This document shows, piece after piece, positions 1 through 5,246 of a stretch of DNA of 9,992 nucleotides. The DNA is from JAICLL01 sp035252155. Its GTDB lineage: Bacteria > Planctomycetota > Planctomycetia > Pirellulales > JAICIG01. The position numbers were made by a program, and so were the translations under genes. Within the stretch, counting starts at the first letter, position 1. Each line of letters starts with the position of its first letter. The stretch covers positions 1 to 9,992 of the forward strand of contig DATFDL010000009.1 in assembly GCA_035252155.1 (NCBI GenBank). Reading direction: 5' to 3'. A model generated the notes under the pieces. The model searched no databases. It had not been told where the DNA came from and was given only the letters and a program-made list of their open reading frames with translations.

Positions 1-29
1 CAGGCCGTCCGCCGGCGAAGGACGGCCTG
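1..29. terminator. GC-rich stem-loop, possible terminator
   Basis: A perfect 10-bp inverted repeat: CAGGCCGTCC at 1-10 pairs with GGACGGCCTG at 20-29 around a 9-nt loop. It lies about 70 nt beyond the 3' end of the minus-strand phosphoesterase gene. There is no T-run on the plus-strand side, and the minus-strand downstream side is off the window, so intrinsic termination cannot be confirmed. It could equally be an interspersed palindromic repeat or the terminator of a gene to the left. Confidence 0.35.
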
Positions 30-98
30 GAAGGCCATCCTCCTTTGGGATTCGTTATCAACCCCAAACCCTTGGCGAAAAAGAGCACGAAGGGCCGA

Positions 99-854
99 TC
101 ATCGTCCCTCGCGGAGGCGGTCGCCCAAAAAATTGTCGAGCTCCGGCGTGGCGTAGATCTTCTCGATCGTCTTTTCAAAGGGATATTCCACCCGGCGAAA
201 GCGGAGCATCTCGTCCTCGAGCACCACGTAGCACGCCCGCGGGTCGCCGTCGCGCGGCTGACCGACCGAGCCCACGTTGACCATCGTCTTTTCGGGCGTG
301 AGACGATATTGATAGCCCACCTCCTCGGGGCTGAAAAAGTTGAGGCTTTGCGTGAACACGCCCGGCACGTGCGTGTGTCCTTGAAAGCAATGTTGCTCGA
401 TCAGCGAAAAGAGCTTTTCCATCTTTCGCTGATTGTAGATGTCCTCGGGAAAAACGTATTCGTTCAGCGGGTTTCGGGCCGAGCCGTGCACGAACAAAAA
501 GCCGTTTTCGCGGCGGTTGCGGGGCAGCTCGCCGAGAAAGTCCCACCGCTTGGCGTTGTCGCCGGGGTTGCCGATGGGGTCTTCCAGTTGCTCGCGCGTC
601 CAGAAGATCGCCCGTTCGGCCCCCTGGTTAAACCCCTCGGGATCGAACAGCGCCCCCTGGTCGTGGTTGCCCAGAATGCAGACCTGCATTTTCATTACCA
701 GGTCGATGCACTCGCGTGGGTTGGGGCCATAGCCGATAATGTCGCCCAGGCAGTAAATCTCGGTGATTCCCTGCTGAGCGATGTCTTCCAGAACGGCCTC
801 GAGCCCTTCGAGGTTGCTATGGATGTCGCTGATCAACGCACGCTTCACGCCCAT
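99..854 (-). CDS. Calcineurin-like metallophosphoesterase
   Basis: A 251-residue cytosolic protein with no signal peptide or membrane segment. All metal-binding motifs of the calcineurin-like phosphoesterase fold are visible in order: D10 and H12 in SDIHSN, D38 in LGDIIGYGP, N63-H64 in LGNHD, H123 in FVHGS, and H160/H162 in QGHTH. GSVGQPRDGDPRACY at about 195-209 is typical of the compact bacterial YfcE/ApaH-like branch (Calcineurin_2 type). By family knowledge it hydrolyses a phosphodiester or phosphomonoester bond with a dinuclear metal centre. The substrate cannot be read from the sequence; cyclic nucleotides, dinucleoside polyphosphates or phosphoproteins are all possible. The ATG at 854 is chosen because SDIHSN begins about nine residues in, as usual. 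A short AAGGG lies only 3 nt upstream. The gene is divergent from tsaB and has no visible operon partner. Confidence 0.9.
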   Translation of the reverse strand: MGVKRALISDIHSNLEGLEAVLEDIAQQGITEIYCLGDIIGYGPNPRECIDLVMKMQVCILGNHDQGALFDPEGFNQGAERAIFWTREQLEDPIGNPGDNAKRWDFLGELPRNRRENGFLFVHGSARNPLNEYVFPEDIYNQRKMEKLFSLIEQHCFQGHTHVPGVFTQSLNFFSPEEVGYQYRLTPEKTMVNVGSVGQPRDGDPRACYVVLEDEMLRFRRVEYPFEKTIEKIYATPELDNFLGDRLREGR

Positions 855-976
855 TGACCCTTAGGAAGAGGCCGCGGAAAAAAAGGACAGCTCGGCCGAC
901 TCCGCCCGCTCGAACCACGCGAATCGTCACAACCCTAACGCGCAGTCTAAGTTAGCGTCGCACAACGGTCAAGCCC
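855..976. promoter_or_regulatory. Divergent intergenic region with inferred promoters
   Basis: This 122-bp gap separates the divergently transcribed phosphoesterase and tsaB, so at least one promoter for each must lie here or overlap the genes. I could not pick out a convincing -35/-10 pair on either strand. The region is not repeat-rich. The tsaB side has no clear Shine-Dalgarno sequence before its GTG start, which suggests a weak or leaderless start. Confidence 0.4.
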
Positions 977-1666
977 GTGATAATTCTAGCTCTCGAAACC
1001 AGTGGCTACGGAGGCAGCGTGGCGCTTCTCGACAACGATAGCCTATTGGCCGAGCTGCCGCTGAACGCGGGGCAGCGGAGCGCCCAATCGCTGGCGCCGG
1101 CGATCGCCGAGGTGCTGGCGACCGCCGGCCGCCGGGCTGCCGAGGTGCAACTGGTGGCGATTACGGTCGGTCCCGGCTCTTTTACTAGTTTACGCGTCGG
1201 CGTGACGACGGCCAAGGCGTTCGCTTACGCCGTGGGCGCCGAGGTGCTGGGCGTCGATACGCTGGAGGCGATTGCCGCTGAGACAACGCGGGCCGCGGGT
1301 GACGCGGACGCCGACGGCCTGACGATCGCCGCCGCCATCGATGCGCAGCGCGGTGATGTCTATGCGGCCCGCTTCCGCGCCTGCGGCAACCAACTTGATC
1401 GCCTGACGGCGACGGCCATTTGTCCCGCCGGCGAGTGGCTGGCGTCGCTCGAGTCTGGTTGGCAGGCGACTGGGCCTGCGCTGGAGAGCCTGGGCGCACG
1501 GTTGCCCGCCGGCGTCTTGGACGCGCCGCGTGACGCATGGATGCCAACCGCCGCGACGGTAGGCCGCCTGGCCGCGGCCAAGTACGCCGCCGGCTGCCGC
1601 GACGATCTTTGGAAGCTCGCGCCGGTTTATCTGCGGAAGAGCGCGGCGGAGGAAAAGAGAGGGTAG
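977..1666 (+). CDS. tsaB: tRNA t6A biosynthesis protein TsaB
   Basis: A 229-residue protein of the ASKHA (actin-like ATPase) fold, the usual TsaB length. In bacteria TsaB dimerises with TsaD and, with TsaE, moves threonylcarbamoyl from TsaC product onto A37 of ANN-decoding tRNAs. TsaB is the non-catalytic scaffold. Visible signatures are the N-terminal strand ILALETSGYGGSVALL (residues 3-18), TVGPGSFTSLRVGVTTAK (63-80) matching the family GPGSFTGLRxG motif with S in place of G, AAIDAQRGDVYAARF (119-133), and C-terminal APVYLRK (215-221). The start is a GTG at 977; the beta-strand begins immediately after it, so a later start would cut the fold. No clear ribosome binding site precedes it. tsaD, tsaE and tsaC are not in the window. 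The gene converges with the DUF4139 gene. Confidence 0.92.
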   Translation: MIILALETSGYGGSVALLDNDSLLAELPLNAGQRSAQSLAPAIAEVLATAGRRAAEVQLVAITVGPGSFTSLRVGVTTAKAFAYAVGAEVLGVDTLEAIAAETTRAAGDADADGLTIAAAIDAQRGDVYAARFRACGNQLDRLTATAICPAGEWLASLESGWQATGPALESLGARLPAGVLDAPRDAWMPTAATVGRLAAAKYAAGCRDDLWKLAPVYLRKSAAEEKRG

Positions 1667-1669
1667 GCC

Positions 1670-1768
1670 GTAGGGTGGGACGAGTGAAAGGAGTCCCACC
1701 ATTGGCCTGTGCTCGCCCTCCGCGTTGCGCCGCCAAATGGTGGGACTCGCAAGCTCGGCCCACCCTAC
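1670..1768. repeat. Compound palindromic repeat (BIME-like)
   Basis: An imperfect 99-bp palindrome starting 3 nt after the tsaB stop. GTAGGGTGGG at 1670-1679 pairs with CCCACCCTAC at 1759-1768 (10 bp), and GAGTCCCACCAT at 1691-1702 pairs with ATGGTGGGACTC at 1737-1748 (12 bp). Each half can also fold alone: GGTGGGAC 1674-1681 with GTCCCACC 1693-1700, and GGTGGG 1739-1744 with CCCACC 1759-1764. It can therefore form one long cruciform or two side-by-side hairpins, like a REP/BIME unit. The GTAGGGTGGG core recurs at 9972-9981, showing a dispersed family. Placed between convergent genes, it may act as a bidirectional terminator or mRNA 3'-end stabiliser (inference). Confidence 0.75.
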
Positions 1769-1794
1769 ATGAAGCCCACCCTGAACGCCCGCCG

Positions 1795-3867
1795 TTATTT
1801 CAAATCCAATCCCGCCAGGTAATCGTCCAACGCCTTTTGCTTCGTCTTCAGCTCGGTCTGGATTTCGCCGATCTGATTGCGAAGCTTTTCGACCTCGTCT
1901 TCCTGCGCGCCGAACTTCTTGACGTAGCGATTGTAAAGGTCCGACTTGCGGTCGAGCTGGGCCATGTTTTCGCGAATCCGGGCCTGCTCTTGCGCGATCT
2001 GGTTGATCTGCTGCTCGAGCTGCTGTTGCCGCGTAGTGAGGTCGTTGATTTCGCGCTTGCGCTTGACTACTTCGGCCAGGGCTTGCTTCACGTCGTCGCT
2101 GACTACCTTGGCGTGCCGATAGAACTGGATCGCGCCGTCGTCGAGATTGTTCAGCGCCACCTGCTGCGAGACCACCTGTTCTTCGGCGACTTCGAGCTTG
2201 ACGGGCTTGCCCGGCTCGGCCGTCACGGCGAAGCGGTAAAGATCGCGGGTCGTCTCGGCGGGCTTTTGCGGCGCGGTCAACTTCCACGAAGCATCGTGCG
2301 GGTATTCCACCAGCACCTGCTTCGCTTTGCCGCCGGAGTTTTTGATGGTGTAGTGCTGTGAGCGCTGATATTTGCGCGTACTTTCCAGCACACCCTTGGT
2401 GATTCGCACAGAGACGAGCTGCTCAGGACTGGGCTTGCTCTCTTGGGCCACCTCGGTATCGAGATCCATGGCGTAACTAATCAGCCGCTCGGTGTTGGGC
2501 TGCAAGTCTTCAATCCGGGCATCGCCGGCATAGGCCCCGCCGTCGAAGACCGTGATCGGCCCTTGCATCAGGTGCAGCTCGGTGGTGTTCTTCAGCCGCA
2601 GCCCGTTGAGCGGATGCTTGGCGTGGACAGCCGGATTGTAGATCGAAACCTTCTCGCCCTCGACTGAGCCGTTGACGATCGGCAGCATGGCCGATTGCTG
2701 GCGCGGCAGATCGACGGGCGTGTCGATCACGTATTGAAACAGCTCTCCCACATCGCCCGCCTGGGCCACCGATTCGACGCCTCGGCCCAAGTCAAAAAAT
2801 TGATCTTTTGCTTCGCCCTTAAGGGCGCCCGCGAGTCCAAATCCGCCCAGACCGGCCGCCGGCGCGGCGGGCGGCATTGCTTCGGCCATCCGCCGCATCG
2901 CCCGCCCGCCGCCGGCCGCGTCGGCCCTCTTAGCAAATTCTTCCTCGCGCTTGTGCAGGTCCTGTCCATAAACCTGTGGGCGCAGCGAGGCGAATAATTC
3001 CGGCTCGACCACCGGCCGCGGCACATAGAGCGGCTGATAGAGATTCATCACAAACGAAATCGGCCGGCCGCTCACGAGCGTGAGCGAGACATCTTGCCAA
3101 TCTTCTTCGGTGGTGTTTTCGACGATGGCCCAGCCCTGCAAGAACGGCTTCTCATCATCCTTGAGCACCAACCGATAGCTGGTCTTCCAGATGGGGGCTT
3201 GCTGCACGTAGCCAACGTGCACTGGCCGCTTGCCGTTGCCCAAGAAATTGAGCGTGACGGTTTTCTTGTCGGTGGCGTGCCCCAGGGCCAGCACCGCCAG
3301 CGCCTGCCGCAACTCCGCGTCGAGTTGCGGATTGAGCAGCTTGATGCGGCCCACTTCGGCCAAAGGCACGCTACGAAGCCCTGCGTCGGTGAGTAGGTTC
3401 AGATATTCGTTCTCGACCGTTTCGTCGCCCACCTTGCGTTTGCGTTTTTCGACGCCCAGAATCGCCCCCTGCATGGCGTTGGGGGCGTCGATCTCGACCT
3501 GCTCGCCACGGGCCTGGCCCAATAGCTCTCCCAGCGTGGGGTTGCTCGTCAGATCGATGGCGAACGTCTTGAGCGTTTTGGTGATCGGATCCATCGAGCC
3601 GTAGGTGACGGTCGAGATCCGGCCGCCGCCGAAATCTTGCAAGACCATGCTCTTAAGCAGGTCGTTGATGTCGTCGACATTGAACTTCAGATCGAGCCGG
3701 GCGTCGCCGTCGATCTCGGCTTCGCGGTCGAAGAAGCCCACGCCCGAGTTGAACAGCACGACCCGCTTGAGCGGAATCGGGCTGGCCGCGGGTTCGGCGG
3801 CCGGGGCAGAAGCCGATATCGCGAGCAACCATATTAGAGAGCAGTGAACGAGGCGAGGGGCGATCAT
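1795..3867 (-). CDS. Exported DUF4139-like protein with C-terminal coiled coil
   Basis: A 690-residue protein of unknown function. Residues 1-23 look like a Sec signal peptide: basic R5, hydrophobic LIWLLAISAS, and a likely cut near APAAEP. There is no lipobox cysteine. A beta-rich N-terminal part (about 31-200) opens with PLKRVVLFNSGVGFFDRE. APIWKTSYRLVL (224-235) and GWAIVENTTEEDWQDVSLTLVSGRP (245-269) resemble the hallmark segments of DUF4139, found in MuiA (mucoidy inhibitor A) proteins. A Gly/Ala/Pro-rich linker (about 315-350) precedes a second beta-rich part (about 375-565). Residues 590-685 form a charged Gln/Lys/Glu-rich coiled coil. In MuiA proteins I expect the coiled coil before DUF4139, so the order here differs. 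The ATG at 3867 gives a sensible signal peptide, but the upstream DNA is heptamer repeat with no Shine-Dalgarno sequence. Likely periplasmic or surface-associated. Confidence 0.8.
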   Translation of the reverse strand: MIAPRLVHCSLIWLLAISASAPAAEPAASPIPLKRVVLFNSGVGFFDREAEIDGDARLDLKFNVDDINDLLKSMVLQDFGGGRISTVTYGSMDPITKTLKTFAIDLTSNPTLGELLGQARGEQVEIDAPNAMQGAILGVEKRKRKVGDETVENEYLNLLTDAGLRSVPLAEVGRIKLLNPQLDAELRQALAVLALGHATDKKTVTLNFLGNGKRPVHVGYVQQAPIWKTSYRLVLKDDEKPFLQGWAIVENTTEEDWQDVSLTLVSGRPISFVMNLYQPLYVPRPVVEPELFASLRPQVYGQDLHKREEEFAKRADAAGGGRAMRRMAEAMPPAAPAAGLGGFGLAGALKGEAKDQFFDLGRGVESVAQAGDVGELFQYVIDTPVDLPRQQSAMLPIVNGSVEGEKVSIYNPAVHAKHPLNGLRLKNTTELHLMQGPITVFDGGAYAGDARIEDLQPNTERLISYAMDLDTEVAQESKPSPEQLVSVRITKGVLESTRKYQRSQHYTIKNSGGKAKQVLVEYPHDASWKLTAPQKPAETTRDLYRFAVTAEPGKPVKLEVAEEQVVSQQVALNNLDDGAIQFYRHAKVVSDDVKQALAEVVKRKREINDLTTRQQQLEQQINQIAQEQARIRENMAQLDRKSDLYNRYVKKFGAQEDEVEKLRNQIGEIQTELKTKQKALDDYLAGLDLK

Positions 3868-3868
3868 A

Positions 3869-3903
3869 GGGTTCAGGGTTCAGGGTTCAGGGTTCAGGGT
3901 TCA
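3869..3903 (+). repeat. Five tandem GGGTTCA heptamers
   Basis: Five perfect head-to-tail copies of the 7-bp unit GGGTTCA at 3869-3875, 3876-3882, 3883-3889, 3890-3896 and 3897-3903. The array begins 2 nt from the start codon of the minus-strand DUF4139 gene, so its complement (TGAACCC) forms the region where a ribosome binding site would normally be. Copy number at such arrays can change by slippage. Confidence 0.9.
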
Positions 3904-3914
3904 GCGGAGGGGTC

Positions 3915-4052
3915 AGAGGCCGGAGGCCAGGGTTCCCGTGAATCGGCGACTGCTTGGGCCAAGCCGATCGGCATTCAATTATAGGACGACCACGCCGCCC
4001 CAAAAGTTCCACGAGCCGCGGTTAGAAACCAGGGGCCGGAGATCAGGATTCT
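3915..4052 (+). repeat. Degenerate 22-bp direct repeat pair
   Basis: The segments 3915-3936 (AGAGGCCGGAGGCCAGGG plus four bases) and 4031-4052 (AGGGGCCGGAGATCAGGA plus four bases) align without gaps at 17 of 22 positions. The first follows closely on the heptamer array. Heptamers and 22-mers together look like decayed copies of one intergenic repeat family. The feature spans both copies and the unrelated DNA between them. Confidence 0.5.
3978..3983 (-). promoter_or_regulatory. Possible -10 box for the DUF4139 gene
   Basis: Read on the minus strand, these bases are TATAAT, a perfect sigma-70-type -10 hexamer, about 110 nt upstream of the ATG at 3867. At a 17-bp spacing the -35 position is CTTTTG, a poor match to TTGACA, so the call rests on the -10 alone. 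Transcripts starting here would carry the heptamer array in their 5' leader. Confidence 0.25.
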
Positions 4053-4105
4053 GGTGGCCTCCGAAGAAGGGTTGCACCGAACGCCATCGCCTCGATCGAG
4101 AGTGC

Positions 4106-4126
4106 TGAACCCTGAACCCTGAACCC
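4106..4126 (-). repeat. Three inverted heptamers (TGAACCC)
   Basis: Three perfect tandem copies of TGAACCC at 4106-4112, 4113-4119 and 4120-4126. They are the exact complement of the GGGTTCA units at 3869-3903, about 200 bp away and in the opposite orientation. The two arrays could pair as a 21-bp stem. They lie just upstream of the ABC ATPase gene, close to TATAGA at 4134-4139. Confidence 0.85.
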
Positions 4127-4180
4127 TCGTAGCTATAGACAAACCCCGCGGGCAGATAGTATTTTTTGGGTTTTGGCAAT

Positions 4181-4187
4181 GGGAGAA
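4181..4187 (+). promoter_or_regulatory. Ribosome binding site deciding the ATPase start
   Basis: GGGAGAA lies 9 nt before the ATG at 4197. The earlier in-frame candidates, TTG at 4173 and ATG at 4179, have only T-rich sequence upstream and no purine-rich site, so this site favours 4197. Confidence 0.5.
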
Positions 4188-4196
4188 GCAGAAACG

Positions 4197-4934
4197 ATGG
4201 TTGACGCATCGCGGCCGGCCATGATTGAGGCCATTGGCCTGTCGAAGTATTACGGCGACTTTACGGCAATCCAAGATGTGAGCTTCCAGGTGCACCAGGG
4301 CGAGGTGGTCGCCTTTTTGGGTCCCAACGGGGCCGGCAAAAGCACCACCATGAAGCTGCTGACCGGCTACCTTTCGGCCTCGGCCGGGGTGGCCAAAATC
4401 GCCGGACACGACATGTCGGTCGACCGGCTGGAAGGCTCGAAGCGGCTGGGCTACTTGCCCGAAAATGGACCGCTTTACCCCGACATGACTCCCCGCAGCC
4501 TGCTGGAGTTTTTCGCCGACGCCCGTGGCATGACCGGCAGCTACCGCCAGGAGCGGATTTCGGCGGTGGTCGAGCTGTGCGCCTTGGGTAGCGTAATCGG
4601 CAAGGCCATCGGCAAGCTCTCGAAGGGCTATCGGCAGCGGGTGGGAATGGCCCAGGTACTGCTGCACGAGCCGGACGTGTTGATTCTCGACGAACCAACC
4701 GCCGGTCTCGACCCCAACCAGATTCGCGAGGTGCGCGACACGATCCGCCGGCTCGGGCAGAACAAGACCATTCTGCTCTCGACGCACATTTTGCAAGAAG
4801 TCGAAGCGATGGCCAGCCGCGTGTTGTTTGTCAACGAGGGTCGGTTGGTGTACGACGGCACCCCGGCCGAGTTGGTCCGCGATGGCAAGCCGCTGGAAGA
4901 GCACTTCCATCAGTTGACCAGCCAGGCGGCGTAA
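4197..4934 (+). CDS. ABC transporter ATP-binding protein (GldA-like)
   Basis: A 245-residue ABC ATPase from the chosen start, standard length for a stand-alone nucleotide-binding subunit of an ABC-2 exporter. Walker A is GPNGAGKST (42-50). The Q-loop region reads GYLPENGPLY (85-94), with E89 where many ABC proteins have Gln; I believe this variant is common in the GldA-like group. The signature is LSKGYRQRVG (141-150), Walker B is VLILDEPT (161-168), the D-loop is GLD (170-172), and the H-loop is H197 in STHILQEVEA. It should bind the cytosolic face of the permease half of the next gene and drive transport by ATP hydrolysis. The GldA resemblance reflects family and gene order, not proof of gliding. 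In-frame starts at 4179 and 4221 are possible; 4197 has the better ribosome binding site. A 312-bp gap with a long palindrome follows. Confidence 0.92.
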   Translation: MVDASRPAMIEAIGLSKYYGDFTAIQDVSFQVHQGEVVAFLGPNGAGKSTTMKLLTGYLSASAGVAKIAGHDMSVDRLEGSKRLGYLPENGPLYPDMTPRSLLEFFADARGMTGSYRQERISAVVELCALGSVIGKAIGKLSKGYRQRVGMAQVLLHEPDVLILDEPTAGLDPNQIREVRDTIRRLGQNKTILLSTHILQEVEAMASRVLFVNEGRLVYDGTPAELVRDGKPLEEHFHQLTSQAA

Positions 4935-5246
4935 GTAGGTCAGGCTATGCGCACCAATAAAGAGAACATGGGCCATGGAGCGGACTCAGCGAGAAGTTGA
5001 AACCGTTGTGTTGTGTGACCGTGCGTTTTTTAAGGCATGGCCGGGCAAATAAATGGCATAGGCGTACTTGGCGCATCGAGCCGCCCAGCCGTGCCGCCGG
5101 ACGCAGCTTTATGAGCTCCAGAGCATTTATTTGCCCGGCCATGCCTTAAAAAACGCACGCCTGCGCCGTAATCAAAGCCGAAACTCAAGAGCTAACCGAA
5201 GACTGAATAAGCAATTGCAAGACCGTTTTTCTCTCGTGGTGAAGCG
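4935..5246. other. Intergenic region inside the ABC gene cluster
   Basis: This 312-bp gap is unusually long between two subunit genes of one transporter. Its middle is the 140-bp inverted-repeat element at 5020-5159. The flanks (4935-5019 and 5160-5246) show no credible gene. Just before the next start is a weak ribosome binding site, GGTGA at 5238-5242, only 4 nt from the ATG. I see no convincing promoter, though one could let the downstream genes be transcribed separately. Confidence 0.55.
5020..5159. repeat. Perfect 36-bp inverted repeat, MITE-like element
   Basis: Bases 5020-5055 are the exact reverse complement of 5124-5159, with a 68-bp centre. The left arm starts CGTGCGTTTTTTAAGGCATG and ends in CAAATAAATG. 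Arms this long and perfect point to either a recent miniature inverted-repeat element or selection for RNA structure. I find no transposase and no obvious flanking target-site duplication. A T-run occurs inside the left arm rather than after the stem, so it is not a classical intrinsic terminator. In the ABC transcript it would form a very stable hairpin between the ATPase and permease messages, which could alter their relative amounts. Confidence 0.8.

Larger units (their letters stand above)
3868..4196. other. Repeat-rich divergent intergenic region
   Basis: This 329-bp gap lies between the minus-strand DUF4139 gene and the plus-strand ABC ATPase gene. It holds five GGGTTCA heptamers at its left end, three inverted copies (TGAACCC) near its right end, and a degenerate direct repeat (3915-3936 and 4031-4052). 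A possible minus-strand -10 lies at 3978-3983. TATAGA at 4134-4139 could be a plus-strand -10 for the ABC operon but lacks a good -35. I see no convincing small gene; the open frame crossing it on the minus strand is antisense to the ATPase gene. Confidence 0.6.

Noticed and set aside
45..857. Plus-strand open frame of 270 codons across the phosphoesterase gene
   Set aside because: It is antisense to a protein with every catalytic motif intact. Long antisense frames are expected in GC-rich genes, and its translation resembles no family I know.
1190..2287. Minus-strand open frame of 365 codons overlapping tsaB and the end of the DUF4139 gene
   Set aside because: It is very Arg/Ala-rich, runs through the palindromic repeat, and overlaps two well-supported genes. 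This is typical of a shadow frame.
3869..4126. Heptamer arrays considered as a CRISPR or iteron origin
   Set aside because: The units are contiguous with no spacers, so it is not CRISPR. No replication initiator gene, DnaA-box cluster or AT-rich unwinding region is near, so an origin is not supported.
3975..4976. Minus-strand open frame of 333 codons over the ABC ATPase gene and its upstream gap
   Set aside because: It is antisense to an ABC ATPase with all nucleotide-binding motifs, and its tail runs through the heptamer repeats.
5020..5159. Inverted repeat considered as an intrinsic terminator of the ATPase gene
   Set aside because: The loop is long (68 nt), the T-run lies within the stem's left arm rather than after the right arm, and a terminator here would silence the permease gene unless a second promoter exists.
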